64,000 bases of DNA from Straminergon stramineum (lineage: Eukaryota; Streptophyta; Bryopsida; Hypnales; Calliergonaceae). Numbering within the stretch: the first letter of the stretch is position 1; each line of letters starts with the position of its first letter. Of the stretch, positions 1-12,669 are shown in pieces. The translations under genes were made by a program, and so were the position numbers. The DNA lies in contig OY987266.1 in assembly GCA_963920665.1 (NCBI GenBank), positions 25,284,248 through 25,348,247 of the forward strand, given 5' to 3'. The notes beneath the pieces were generated by a model. The model did no database searches. It saw only the letters and a program-made list of their open reading frames with translations, and had not been told where the DNA came from.

Positions 1-209
1 CTAAGAAAACTTAGTAGAAGGAAAATGTATATATAATCTTTTTAGGCAAAATAATGCATGGCTTGAGAAAAATCGAGATATCAGACCTTTATTTTTGCAA
101 ACTTTTTTTTTCTTACCATGCCAATATAAACAAATTCAAAACCTTGCACAAAAATCACAATGAACCAAGTGTCTAAATTCATCACATTGCTAAAAAAAAG
201 AAAAAGACA

Positions 210-650
210 AAATTATCTTTTCAACATATGTGGATGGTCATGATGCATTTTGGGTAGCTTCTACAATACTAAGCTCATGAAAACCTTCACAATCCACACA
301 GTGAATGCCAACTTTTTTATAGAAGAGTTTTCAAAATCATCACATCATTGAAAAGTTACCAAATAAACAACTTTTTCAACATACTAGAATGTACATCATC
401 CGTACATTCCATGTAGCTCCCACTATACAAAGCTCATGGATCCAAACGTTCACAATCCACCCAATGGATGTTGTCTCTCTTACAATAAGGGTTAAAAGAA
501 CTTATCACCTCACTAAAATACATACAATAATTTCTTTTTCTACATATGCGGATGTACAGTACATGATCCGCTTCGTGTAGCTCCCACAATTCAGTTCCAA
601 GCTGATGAAAACTCATTTCCAATCCGATGGTTAAGTTACCTACAGTAGTG
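210..650. repeat. Three degenerate tandem repeats, about 160 bp each
   Basis: Three successive units begin near 210, 365 and 528. Each carries in the same order a TTTTTCAACATA-like block, a GGATG or TCATCC block, GTAGCTCCCAC, AAGCTCATG and CACAATCCACCCAATGGATG or a decayed form of it. The CCACCCAATGGATG block recurs alone near 5587. No coding capacity is evident; short open frames across it have no recognisable product. Confidence 0.6.
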
Positions 651-968
651 GATGCCGTCTCTCTTCAGTTCTGAGCAAAAGACTGACGGAGGTCGGGTGA
701 AGCCGATGTCAGTGCGTCAGGCAGTTCTCTCCCATAATTCAGTTATTTCACGGAAAGTGCGCCGCAGTTCTTATCCGGCTTCAGTTGCCCTGTCACGCCA
801 GGAATTCGGGAGTCCCGGAGCCAATGCGGCTGGCTCCTCACTCTGCACTTTAACTTCATTGCAGAAAGCAGAGATGCAGAGCAGGCTCCAAACTGTCCAA
901 AGTCGAAAGGAGGGAGGACGCCAGGACGGAGAAGAACGGCTGCTGCTGGAACTTCCTGAGTAACTTAC

Positions 969-1135
969 AGTACGTCTTGGGGACCGACTCAAGCTGATAG
1001 TTCTGTTGCTCCCTTTCTGTTGCCCTCTCTCTCTCATCATGCTCCCGCTGCGGCCTTTTCCTTTTAGATTGAAAGGAGATCACCCGTTTCCGACCAGCCT
1101 CCCATTCTTGTAGTTTAAGCTGCTCTATTTCCAAT
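969..1135 (-). other. Isolated exon-like segment encoding a charged, helix-prone peptide
   Basis: On the minus strand this GC-richer island has an open frame rich in Glu, Arg, Lys and Gln (LQEWEAGRKR, then REHDERERATEREQQ). It ends at a very good donor, ACT|GTAAGT, with the exon edge at 969. Possible acceptors (AG before CAGCTTAAAC) lie near 1135. The composition suggests a basic coiled coil or linker like those in some plant transcription factors, but I recognise no domain. No partner exons were found in the surrounding AT-rich DNA, so it may be a relic or a captured exon. Confidence 0.25.
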
Positions 1136-1209
1136 AAGATGAATTGTAGGTGACATGCAGGTTGTGCACAGATCCCTGGGAACAACAAAAATGTCCAGGA
1201 GATGTACAT

Positions 1210-4200
1210 TGAAAGCTTATATGATCACAATGTATACATTGGAAGCCTTACATCAATTTTGAATCCATCCTATGGTTGGAAATAGGTTTGCCTACATATT
1301 GAGAATGGGACAAATAGAATCTTCACAAAAAAAAATGTACAGTAATTTTGCTTTGAATCCCTAAAGGACTAAGGCACATTTCACACATAAATTGTGAAAA
1401 ACTACCACTTTTTAGGGTAATGAGAAAAAAAATGAAAAAAAACAGATTTTTTTTTTCAAAATTCAACAATATGAATCTATACTAGACTACTACGGGAATG
1501 TGTAGAAAAAATTTCAGAAATGTTGATTGTACGGATTGAAAGATTATAACGTTCAAAGTTAGGAGAAGAAAAAAATTTCAACCTTGCCCAACAAGGCCAT
1601 CAGCCTTTAACTCCTCCTAAAGTGAAATTTTTACTCTACACATGGTTATCTTTTTTTAAGTTGCATCTTGTATCTTGTAAGTTACATACCTACCAAATTT
1701 CAAAAATAGAGGAGGTGTTTTGCACATGTTGCCCAAAGCTGCCTAAGCTACCTGAAAAATTTAGGACAACATAACTTTTGTACCAGGCATCCAAATGGAA
1801 AAAAAATTACATTTCCACTAAGGGGGTACATGTTCACACTATGTATCAAATTTGAAGAACATCCATTACAAAATGACTTCATGCACACCTACCTGAGATT
1901 AGTAGCATACATTCAACAGTCATTCTTCAGTCTTTTAGAGGTTAAGGTAATTTTTTTTGGAAATTATGAAATCCTTCTGTAATCTATTTCTCTACAAGGG
2001 AGAAATTTTCCTAAAAATTTTCCAAGCCGCGGATAGGCTCAATTGCTTAAGTGATCGAAAATGGGTGATCACTATAATAGTCCCAAATCCCAACTCCCAA
2101 CTAATGGAAGCCACATCATCGTGACGATTGCAGTCGGTCCAAAAAAGCACAAGGCTTCTGGCTAACGTAATGTTTGTTTGTATTTTATCAATAATACAAA
2201 TATATATTTATTTATATAAAATATCAACCTCTCAAAATCTTTATACTAAGCTTTAAACCCTCAAAACTTGAATGATACATGGTAGCACTTGAATCCCTTT
2301 CAAGTTTGGCTACTGCATCATGACAAGTTCTAAGGCAAAACCCAAATGTAACCCCTGACAATTTGCTTATTGCCTCCTCTCATACTTCCTTCCCTATTAT
2401 CATCATCATATATCTCATCTCTCCTACCATAACCCCCTATATCATAATTAATTTTCATCCCCCCCCCTTTCCTATTGCCTTTATGTATTGGTTTTAGTGT
2501 ATTAATAAAAGTAAAAGCAATTAGAAAACTACAAGCTAACTAAAAAATAACTACCAATCGATCCTTTGAGTTAAACCTAACTTGTAATAAAAACTAATAT
2601 ATAGATGTCTAATTTCAACTAATAGACGACCCACATCACAACAACGTGTGGTGGACTTCAGGCTAACTAAACTTAGTAAAGTAAACATGAGTATTACCAA
2701 GTAGATTTGTTATCTAATTACCCTCAAAGAAGTTGTTTGTCAACTCACATATAGAAAAGGTTGAGATATAGAAAAGGTTGAGAGAAGCCATTTGCAAGTA
2801 GAATAAAAACATTCCGACCAAAAATGAATTTTTTGTGATTTTTCAGAGTTGGTTGGGACTAAACCAATAAAGCATGCATGGATAGACCCATACTAATCAT
2901 TTGCTTACGTGCTTGTACCCTCCCCAAGTGCACTGTCATAGTGCTTGAGGGAAGGGTTAACGTTGCTAATAAGATTGTCATAATGGGTGGGCAACTACTG
3001 CAAACTAGTGAAAAATTACATAAATTTTCTATTTTGAGTAAAAAATAGAAAAATTAACTTGACTCTGTGCTTTTAGTAAAAAAACGGTTCAATTTGGGTA
3101 TTGAAGGAAAATAGCTGGTAAAACTCAAAACTTTTGGAATGTTGCATCAAATAGGTGGGTCTAGTAGATGTTGAACTTGGGTAACTTAGGGTCGGCTTCC
3201 ATGAGGAGTTGGGGACTATAAAGTCCACCAATTAGAGGTGGATAGGGTGTTCTAAAAGAAACAAACTCCCATTCCATCGTTGATCCATGGACTTCACCGG
3301 CCCCAACTCCACATCGAAGCCAGCTCTTAAGGTAGAAGCACCCAAATGTAACATGAGTCATTTCTAGACACCTAAAAAACAACCTAAATCCAAATACTTG
3401 TGGACCCAAAGTAGAAAAGTGGGGTTCCAAAGTAGACACATGGGGTTCCAAGAAGTTGACACTATTTGAAGAAGCAACCAATCACCCACACTTGATCCAA
3501 GTTTAGAGAGTGTTGCTTTTGGGTGTTCCATGCCCACTTGGGTGTTAGTCTAATGTCCATAATAGGTGCATCTACGAAGTACATTTCAAAAATTTGTATA
3601 ATATTCTAACAAGCTCGAAAAAATACCAAACCAATTTTGTTGGTTTCTAAAACCATTTCATAATTTTTTCTTGTATACACCCTCCATATCAAGAGATGCA
3701 AAACAAGTGTCACATCTAGGCCGGTGCTTCTACCTTAGAGTTTGTTAATATGTTTAAGGACAATTGCCTTCACAATGCCAAAGTTGTGAAGAGAAAAGAT
3801 TCCAACTCTCTTTTCAAGATTGGTGTAAAGGATTGAGGCACCTATTTGGGATTTTTGAAAACTCAAGGAGGCTTTGTTGACTTCATAATTTAGAATTTTT
3901 TTGTAATAAATATAGTATGGAAGTTAATCACCCTAATCTAGATGTAAAACTTTCTTTCAAGTCATTTCAATAAATATTGCAAAATTTGTAATTTTTAAAA
4001 TTCCAATGTCAAAATGATCAACAAAAAACATATTCTAAAAAGATTTCAATTAAATTTTTTGGATTATATAGATTGAACCCTTTTCAAAAACATTTGAACC
4101 AATCAATTTCAAATAATGAAGTGAAAGTTATGAAGAGATTTATTTTGAGGGAAATGAAGGTAAAAAAATCATATAAATTCATTTTTGCACTCAATTTTGA

Positions 4201-6390
4201 AAATTTTCAAATAAAAAATGAAGAAAAAGATCTTGATTTCTTACTAAAATAATCTCACCATTGGAATTAACAATTATCAATTTCTTATAGAAGTTATTAG
4301 CGGTTTAGTTTTTTCTTCCGCTAGGTACCACCTTCCACTTTATAATTTTTTTTGGTGATGAATCTAAAAGTTTTTTGGGGGGTAAATTTTTTTCAATATA
4401 TTCCCAACCCATTTTCAACATATTGACTAAAATGAATAGATTAAAGGACATTTTTGGTTCTTCCTAAAAATGTTGAAGGACAAAACTTCACCTTTTTAAT
4501 TTTGAAGTTTAGGCACATTGAACTTGCAATTGGTATGAACTTTCACTCTACACTTTGGGGAGGATGTTCAAAAACATGTTAACCAAAGGATCCCGTAGTT
4601 TAATTTGTTAAAAAATTAAAATAGAAGAAGACTTTAGCCTAGTTTGGGGGATGAGTAGTTTGAAGTAGTTTGGAGCCTCTAATTATACCATGATGTTCAT
4701 AACTATAATCTCCATTTTTCATTAAAATTTTATACTAAGCATTTATGTAATTACTATAAATTTTATAAAAAAATCACTTCAATAATTGATATTAAATTTA
4801 TTTTAACATTTTTAATTATAAAAAAATAAAAAAAAGAAGCAAAATTTTGTAATGTGTATTATAATGTAGAAAAATAATATTTTTGACCAATCAAGAATAT
4901 GATTTGTCTTTTAAGGGTTAAAAGTAGAATTTATAGTCTACAAATTTGAATATTGATGTTTCAGTGTATAGAATTGTAATGTACTTGTTGAATTCTCATA
5001 TGTTACCACAATTTTTTATATCATAATTGAAATTTCAGCTAGCATTACTTTTTTGTAGTACAAGTCTATTTCCGTGGCCAATGACTGACATGGAATTTCG
5101 GAGAGACTATCAAACTATGGTTATGGTTATAGCCTTACAATGAAGAAAATAAATACTAATATCAATTGCTCAACTCACTTTCATCCCTATGTTTTGTGTG
5201 TGAATATCATGATTGAAATGACAAGGCAACAACATAGGTTTAGAATTTGTAATAGGTGGATAAAGTGTATTTGACATAATATGTATATATGACAAAGTGA
5301 ACATGTGCACATGACAGAAGCACATTCTTGTAATGCTTTTAAAATTTAGTTGTTTTAAAATTCATTTCTTAGATTACAAAGCATTGGTATTAGTTGAAAT
5401 TAAACCCTAAATTCTCAACCCTAAGATGATCAAACTAATTTTGGAATTTTTTTCATAAATCATTGAAACTCTTCTAATGCATGTACGTCATTTTTTCTTC
5501 TTTTTATAATTATATTACATGTTTTTCTCAATACTTACTCAATGAGATTTAATTGGATGAAATTTACTTTTCATAACATTCATCATCCACCCAATGGATG
5601 GTTAAAGCGCTCAGGGGTTAAATAACTATAGAAAGAGAAAATCATGGGAATACATAGGAATATTGCACTTACAGAAAGGGTGGTTTTTGAGCACCAAGGA
5701 ATCATGCCAGAGCATGGTTTGTGAGGCCCTTGTTCACACTAGCTTGGTGCCAATGTAGGCCACATACACCACACTTTTACAATATTTCTTGGTGCCCCAA
5801 GCCCACCATCCTACTAATGTTAGGAGCACTATTCCTGAGGAGCTCATAATTGTTCTATTAGTTCTGAATTGGTTTTGGAGTTGTTGTGAAGGATGAAATA
5901 AAACACTTCATTTTGCCATTTTGGGCAAAGAATATGAGATTTAGACTATATTTGGTTGAGTTAGTGGCCTCAATCAATCTCTTGGATGACAATGATGGAG
6001 TGATTAATGATTCTAATAGGAATTTCCACCTTTTGAGTGTAAATTCATTATAGGAAGTGAAATTTTAGGTCTTCATATTGTGATGTGTTAGGAAATATTG
6101 TGACTGCTTTAGGTGAGTAAGATATCCATTTTAAATACACTTTTTGTTGGTTTGGAGGTAGTTTACAGACTTGTTTGGACCAATTGGATAGCACACTTCC
6201 AAAATTCATAACAAATTTTTACTTTGTCAAAAAAAAATATATTGCGTATTAATTGCTCTCCCCATTTCTCACATTTGTCTTTATGTGGATTTAAAAAAAA
6301 ATTCAACAGTGCCAATAGGGAAAACTAGTCATTCCGCCAGTGATGGATTGGTTTTACCCTAATTCTTTGTAAAAGGTTATCTGTCTACTT
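1210..6390. other. AT-rich intergenic DNA
   Basis: No gene is recognisable here. Open frames are short and do not resemble known proteins; the longest (3161-3481, minus) contains a small internal repeat, LEPHVSTLEPHFSTL. A possible decayed SINE lies at about 2025-2200. The segment 4395-4700 belongs to a dispersed repeat listed separately. Confidence 0.6.
4395..4700 (+). repeat. Dispersed repeat, copy 1 (partner at 21165-21480)
   Basis: This segment and 21165-21480 share long matching blocks in the same order: CAACATATTGACTAAAAT, AAAATGTTGAA, GACAAAACTTCACCTTTT, TGAAGTTTAGGCACATTGAA, GTTAACCAAAGGATCC and GATGAGTA. No coding capacity or terminal motif was seen, so the element class is unknown. 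Confidence 0.75.
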
Positions 6391-6398
6391 GCTACTCA

Positions 6399-7650
6399 TT
6401 AACGGTACCCCTAAAGGCCCAGCATGCAATTTTTGGCTACATGGCAATTTCGGGCAGGTATGTGTGACTAGAGATTTCTATATTTGTGGCCCAAATTTGA
6501 AGAGAAGTTGGGGACAAGGAATATCTTTCATATGCACCAAATATCGTGACATTCAGAAATGGCCATCACTAACTATAAGTCAAAAGTTATGGCCTAATAT
6601 GTTATTTTTTTTTTCCATAAATGGGTAGTTTGGGCATATTAGAAAAAATCACCTTTTTCAAAAACAAAAATTAAAAATTTATTTTTTAGAGTTATATATC
6701 ATTAGATGTTTTTCAGCAGCACTAAAGGGTCGTTTCAGGCTAGTTCCCCATGTTGGAAACCAGCCAGTTGTGGCCAGATTAAAAAAATATGAAAAAATAT
6801 TATAATATGAAAAATATTTTAAAAATATTTTTCTTTTTTCAAAAAAAATATTTTTAAAATTATTATATGACGTGGCAGAACTTTGACCACGTCAGCCAGC
6901 TGCTGTAGCTGCATTCCCACAGTCCCAGAACTTAGGTCAATTCATAAGAACTTGCGGGAAATCACAACTCTCAACAGGAGCTGAATTTCGTCTAATGTAT
7001 ACATGGAAAGCTTTGAATCATTTCCTTTTGATCAATGAGTCAATAGTTATGAGGATTTTTCGTTTGTGGGTAGTTATGGATTTTCTACTCTAAAATAAAC
7101 TTTGAAGTCCTTTATTTTACTCAATTTTCAATATTTTTGGAAAAAATAAAATCAGAGGATGTAGATTGTTTATTACAACATTGCAACCATTAGAATTGTC
7201 ATTTTTCAATTCCATGATTGAATTCTTAATGATTTAGTATTTTGAATCATTCTCTACAATTGCATACTTACTATTTTTTTCCTTATATGTTTTACAATTC
7301 CAAATTACCTCAAATATTTCAAGCATGTGGCCAACTTGTCTAGGAAAAAGAGTCTAAAGAAGCATCACTATTTTCGACATTTTTTCATAGAAAAGTGAGC
7401 TTGTGAAGTGCAGCTGCCCTATTTTCCTCAGGGCCAAAAAACCGATTTCAGTGAATTTGATTGCTTATAACATGCAATCCACGCAGTGGAAATTTCTGAA
7501 AATTTTGCCACATGTTCTCAGGTCAGCATACTAGAAGATCATATGGTTACATGTGTCAAAAAAAAAATTCAAAATTTTGGTACTTCTACTAAAAATGGCA
7601 GTTTTGGAGCATTTTTGGCGAAAACATATTCAGAGAACTTTAGGGGTTAA
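6399..7650. mobile_element. Complete element with TTAACCCCTAAAGG-type inverted termini
   Basis: The left end reads TTAACGGTACCCCTAAAGG and the right end CTTTAGGGGTTAA, giving inverted termini with a small insertion on the left. The interior has no coding capacity. The left half resembles the arms of the foldback at 34146-34895 (TTTTTGGC, then CGGGCAG or TGGGCAG, then AAGCTTTGAATCAT and TTATGAGGATTTTT). The right half, from about 7065, is repeated at 48672-49268. It is a non-autonomous DNA transposon; I cannot name its superfamily. Confidence 0.7.
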
Positions 7651-7727
7651 GGTTATAAAAAAGTTGAATTTCTTTTGATTGTTTTTAAAGGTACTGGTAT
7701 TTTTGCTCTTTCATAAATGTCTGCCAG

Positions 7728-7922
7728 GTGCTTCCAAAACACAACACTGCTGGCGCATCTCACGGCCGCTTTAAGCTATCTGAGATGAATAAACAGTTAG
7801 AAGGTTGGCAGCAAAAAGCATCAGAAAAGGACTCGAATCTCCTTTCCAGGATATCATATCTGAAACCATCCGTTGAACCCCGTCTGAACAGAGTTCCAGC
7901 TCGGCAACTGCGTCGTTCATAA
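7728..7922 (+). other. Candidate terminal exon of unknown gene
   Basis: A TCTGCCAG acceptor is followed by an open frame of 64 codons ending in TAA. It encodes a basic peptide with KLSEMNKQLEGWQQKASEK near the start and ARQLRRS at the end. Base composition is more balanced than in the flanks, and the island runs to about 8250, where another open frame (8011-8244) lies. No known family or upstream exon was recognised. It sits 78 bp downstream of the transposon end at 7650 and may be a relic. Confidence 0.2.
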
Positions 7923-8705
7923 TTGATAGATTATAGAGATATTGCAATATTTTAGGTGAACGAGTAAACGCACACACCTTTCTGTTCATAATTCTAAAAG
8001 GTGCAAGATATTGTCCTTGTACTCGACTGCCGCAACAGCAACAAACTTCAGGAGTTCAGTAGAAAGTAAGTACAGTAGCGGAGTTTTAAATTCATATCAC
8101 ACGCCAGAGTCATCGACTCCTCACTCCTCAGTCCTCACTGTAAGATACCTGACTTCTTCAGACTTTGGTCACCATTTCGTTCCATTGCGCAAGGTGGCCA
8201 TCGACAACATGCCAAGCAGAGCCATTGCTGCTGCAGGTCAATAAATCAGAAAAAGCCCTATGAAATCTCAAACGACGTACCTCCCTCTTGTTTGTTTGGT
8301 TAAAAAATGGATTACATAACCAAGCTGCAGGTGTAATACCAATAATTGAATCCTTAGCAGCCGAGTCAATAATTTGGGTTTATGAAAGGCCTCATATTGA
8401 ACCGAAGGTTCAGTTCATCAGTTATGAAGTTATTCTAACCAACAAATGAGAGTGGTACAATTGCATTGATTTAGACGTGGCATTATGAACAAGGTAATGG
8501 CCAAGTTGAGAACCAATATGGTCTGTACTTGAGCTTACGATGCTCTTGAGTTGCGGAGCAACGAGATAGGTAGTAGTTCAGTTGGACCGGATTGGCTCAC
8601 AACATGGCTGGGCCAGATGCAATATATATCATACACGGAAGTAATGTAGTTCATTAGAAAGAATTTGGGTAATGTACATAGGAGCCATGCTCACGCGGAT
8701 CTCAC

Positions 8706-11378
8706 TCACGCGGGACTCACAATGAGCGCCTCAATAATCTCAAAATGCATCTGCAAGTTCGGCTTGCGCGCAGGGAAGTACATGGTCTCCACCACGCGCA
8801 GCTTGGCCGCAGGGCCATGTCGGGAGACTGCATCCTGCAGTCGCTCTCGACACTTGTTCTTCTCCTCCTCCACCCAACGCCGGCCCAGGTCCCGCCACTG
8901 CCGCGGGGTGCCGTGGAGCGCCACCAGCAAGCCGCCCTCGCGGGCTCGTGACGCAGTGGCCAGGCCTTCCAGCACATGCGCGTCGGTTTGGTAGGCGCCG
9001 CGGCAGTTCAAGCCTACGTCCACATAGTGAACCTCCACCACGCTGCGCAAGAACTCCTCTACGGTCGAGGGGAGGAGAGGGGAGCCGCTGGGGAGCTCCT
9101 TCGGCTTCTCGTCCGGGAGGGTGTCCAGGGCTCGTATTACTCCGCCCTGGAATGTGGTTTTTTTATCATGAATTTAGAATACTATACCATGGAAAAGCAG
9201 GACACCGAAATCTCCTTACTATATATCACCTTCTCTAATATCTCGTTCTGGAACAGTAAGAGCTTAGAATATTTACTGAAATGATTGGACAACTTCCACA
9301 TATTATGTTTCTAGGAGTTTCTTGGGTCCTGAGTCAGTGATATAAGAGACTTTTCAAAAGTGTGTCTTAGATGAGTAGTTGAGCACAAGGAGGTCTGAGA
9401 TGATTGTCCGACATGATCCTCTCCTCCGAGCTAAGATAAGTCGCGATTGTCAGACATAAATAACTCTCTCTCCCCCAGACTCAGTTATCGTTGACAGACA
9501 AACCAGTCTCCTTCAGACTACGTCAGGACTGACAGATCTTACAGAAAGGCTCTCTAAAAGTGCAGGGGATTTAAGTTTCTAGACCCTCCTTTTTAGCAAC
9601 TGCACTGTGCCATGTGTTGATGAAAGCAACAGGACTCACCTCAAACTTGACAGACTTTCCAGAAGACTCCCGCTTCGAAACGATACGGTTCAGCCAGTTC
9701 TTGTTGGACACCTTTCCCTCCTCCAACTGGTCTTCCAAATGCGTGAGCTCCGCGAGCAGCTGGTTGAGCACCACACCCCCTTTGCTGAAACCAAAGATGG
9801 ACGTTTGAGGGCATTTCTTCGACCGGGGAGAGATGTTGCCCAGCAGTGTGGGGGCAAACCCATGTCCACTGAGAAACGCTCCGTTGGTCCTGGTGATCTC
9901 GGGTTGCTTTCCCGCCGCCACGCGCTCTCGCTGGCTGGGCAGACTCTCCGTGCTCAACCGCGTACTCACCTGCATGGACACACCAAATTTTCAGTCTCAA
10001 TAGCAGACTCACAAAATTCCTAGCTCAAGTTGAAGATCAACAAAAAACGATTCTCAACTAATCAGCGTACACAGAGAATGAATCGTCCACGTAATACAGT
10101 CAAAGATTTGTGAGCCCATTTATCAATCACAATTCAAAGATCAAGACCAACATTAAATTACTGTCCAAGCACTAAGCTTTCCTCCCCCTGATTTCAAATT
10201 CAGAAACATATACGCAAACCTCCTTACTATAACCTCTAATCCAAACGTCCTGCACACTTGTCACACATTCAAACTCTGTAATAGAGAAAAAGTTGAGACC
10301 CAAGGTTGCAATAAGAAATTACAAACCGAGTTGCAAAGACACAACAGATTGAGTTTGGTTACCTGTGCGAGGCAATCGTGGAGGAGGGACAAAGTAGACC
10401 GGGCAGCCGGTAACCCCTGAGGTTTATAGCCACGAGGCTCCCCGGAGGGCGTGAGGGACGGTAACAGATTTTCATAGCAAGCGAACGAGCGTTCTTTGTA
10501 ATCAGAGGGCTCAATGATCCAAGCGTTCACAGAAGGGCCTAGCTTCGACACCAGAATGGAGGCGATGTTCTTCGGATTCGAGAGCCGCTCGATCTCCGCA
10601 TTGTCGGTGCCTTCCACTCGGTCTCCCACATAGAACACTACGTTCCTGGAAGGCGACTGCTTTCTAACACGACAACCACACAAAGAAACCCTATTCAGCA
10701 ATAGTCTAAGCAAGCTCATGATTAAGAGAATTGATTTTGTATTTCTTTATTTTCTTGACACAGAAGAAATGATCTTTTCATTGCAGATAACGCAGACATA
10801 CAAGCACCCAGCCAGGAAACGAGGAGAGATTTGGGTGAGCAAGTCAAGAACAATTCAGTCAACTTATTATCTGCTGCATCGTACACTGTATCCCCCTTTC
10901 TCCCACAAGTCGACAAATTGCTTCAGCGAAAAGGATTTCGTCTGGATCAGGTACGTAAAGCGTGTAACTAACAGTGACGAGATTAACACGTAAGGTCATA
11001 TTTTATAATAGTTTCTTCAGTCACGCACATTGCCAGAATTCGTTTTCCGCTGAACTATTTCCCTGTCACTGACTCCGAGCTTAACAAACTCGACCGCAAG
11101 ACACCAGCATATTCTCGTGAGCAAGACAGGTAACTAATCTTCGAACCTTGTACAGAATGCAGTATCCCGAAACAGAAGATCATGAATCTTTGCGTAAAAA
11201 CAGAACGGAAGAGCATACATTGGAAAGAGGAGTTGAAAGGAAGGGCTTCAGAGGGCATCACCAGAAGGGCGCCCGTGGCAGGCGAGTAACACAGCGACGC
11301 CGTGACCTGGCTGTACAGTTTAGAGCCACTGCAACAAGCTTGCAACACGCCTTCCCATCTCGCCATCTCCGTGGCCAT
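8706..11378 (-). CDS. C2orf69-like (UPF0565) putative serine hydrolase, four exons
   Basis: Four minus-strand exons join in frame: 11378-11262, 10656-10363, 9969-9640 and 9146-8706 (39, 98, 110 and 146 codons plus TGA), all phase 0 with GT-AG introns, giving 393 residues. Family hallmarks are present: MARWEGVLQ and SLCYSPATGALL at the N-terminus; NVVFYVGD and NAWIIEPS in exon 2; a GFSKG nucleophile elbow at residues 197-201 (Ser199) in exon 3; and HYVDVGLN (287-294), LHGTPRQW (324-331) and MHFEII in exon 4. The GxSxG elbow implies an alpha/beta-hydrolase fold. By analogy Ser199 with Asp290 and His325 or His381 could form a triad, but this is inference. The human homologue C2orf69 is mitochondrial and linked to a severe mitochondrial disease; the substrate is unknown. 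The first ATG is at 11378; an in-frame ATG at 11366 is the alternative start. No disabling change was seen. Confidence 0.87.
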
Positions 11379-12450
11379 CGCACCCACACCCACACCCACA
11401 AGAATCCTTCCTGTCACAAAACTCCACTCCAGTCCTCCTGGTCGCCGATCCGCGCGTCACGCAATATCATACGAAATAGCCCAACAGCAACAGACTCTTC
11501 TCCACCAAGTACGTCTTCAAACTCATACTCACAAGTACGTCTCCAGACTCATTCCCATACCAGCTTCGTCTCGCTCGCTCGCCACCCTAACCTCAAACCC
11601 ACGGACCTGCCAGCCAAGAAATAACTGCCAATGAGCACTAAGACGACGACATGGGCGGGGCATGGCAAATCAAAAGGCATCCAAAAGACACGCACCCCTT
11701 TCTTCTCTCATGGCATGGGCCTCCTTCCCGCTTCTGCCACTGCGGGATTACAATGTGTGGGATGCAAGTTGCGGATAAGGCGAAGAAGGGCGTGCATGCA
11801 AGCGTTAGTAGTATCTGATGAGAACAAACTCATGCGCACACCAACACTCGACTCACTCACCAACGGAATGAATAATAAAAAGGCTTCAACCAAAGGCTCT
11901 ATGTAGATGATGAGCGGCTGGCGGGGTGATGATGAGTGGGTTGTGCTAGAAGATGAGGCTCTCCAGTATTTATGTTCCTAAAGGGAGACCAAAGAGCGAG
12001 CTTTATTGGCGAGCCGAAAAGTGCACCTGGGCAGGAGACGGGTGGAAAAAGCCGCGCTTGGGGGAGGTCCGAGAAGCCTTGGAAACTCTATTAAAAAAAA
12101 AGAAAAGCATTCGAAGCCTCTCTTGTCGCTATGAAAGCACGGCAACCAAGCTGCACAATGGGAGAACTTATAGTAGTGGAGCACTAAGTTAAGTGAAGTT
12201 ACGCCTCTCGGCAATGCAAGCTCCCTCGTTTCTTCCCCGAAAACCAAGAGGAAAAGAAAGTGGACTGGCGAGTGAAATTCTCTGTTTGGTTGGCTTGGGA
12301 GTGACGATTGATGGGGGCCTGAGATTGGGGTGAAGCTCCGGGGATTCAGGCGGAGAATGGATGGGCGGATCGAGCGTAATCACGTCTGGGGCAGAGATGA
12401 TTAGCGCGACTAACTGCGGGGCGGGTGGGGGAAGCGTTTCGGGCCGGCGA
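11379..12450 (-). promoter_or_regulatory. Leader and promoter region of the C2orf69-like gene
   Basis: This stretch is GC-richer than the intergenic DNA and lies immediately upstream of the C2orf69-like start codon. It has a GTGTGGGTGTGGGTG run just before the ATG (minus strand). No confident TATA box was found. Several open frames on both strands have low-complexity translations and no family resemblance, so I read the region as untranslated leader plus promoter. The transcription start cannot be placed from sequence alone. Confidence 0.45.
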
Positions 12451-12669
12451 CGCCGGGTTTAGCAGTCGTTCCCACATGTCAAGGAAACATGATTTCCATT
12501 CCCTCCAGTGTTGCCGTGTTGGATTGGAACTTCTGGTTTTCTTCCTCAGCTTCTGTTTTAAAAAAACATTTTTTTTTGTTGAAAATCTGAGGGTATGGGT
12601 GCTGTTGAGTAAGTTGCCCCACCTCATTGCAGATGAAACTGTGAAATTTTTGGGTGCGTGCATTGCTTA

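Noticed and set aside
3161..3481. 106-codon minus-strand open frame
   Set aside because: Contains a short internal repeat and no recognisable domain; isolated in AT-rich DNA.
8717..9284. Several overlapping open frames on both strands around 8.7-9.3 kb
   Set aside because: They are antisense or shifted frames of exon 4 of the C2orf69-like gene.
9607..10012. Plus- and minus-strand frames of over 120 codons at 9.6-10.0 kb
   Set aside because: They are shadows of exon 3, whose frame alone has family motifs and matching splice phases.
10657..10719. Start of the C2orf69-like protein at the ATG near 10719 (MSLLRLLLNR)
   Set aside because: The conserved N-terminus (MARWEGVLQ, SLCYSPATGALL) lies in an upstream exon that joins at 10656 in phase; the 10719 segment is intron.
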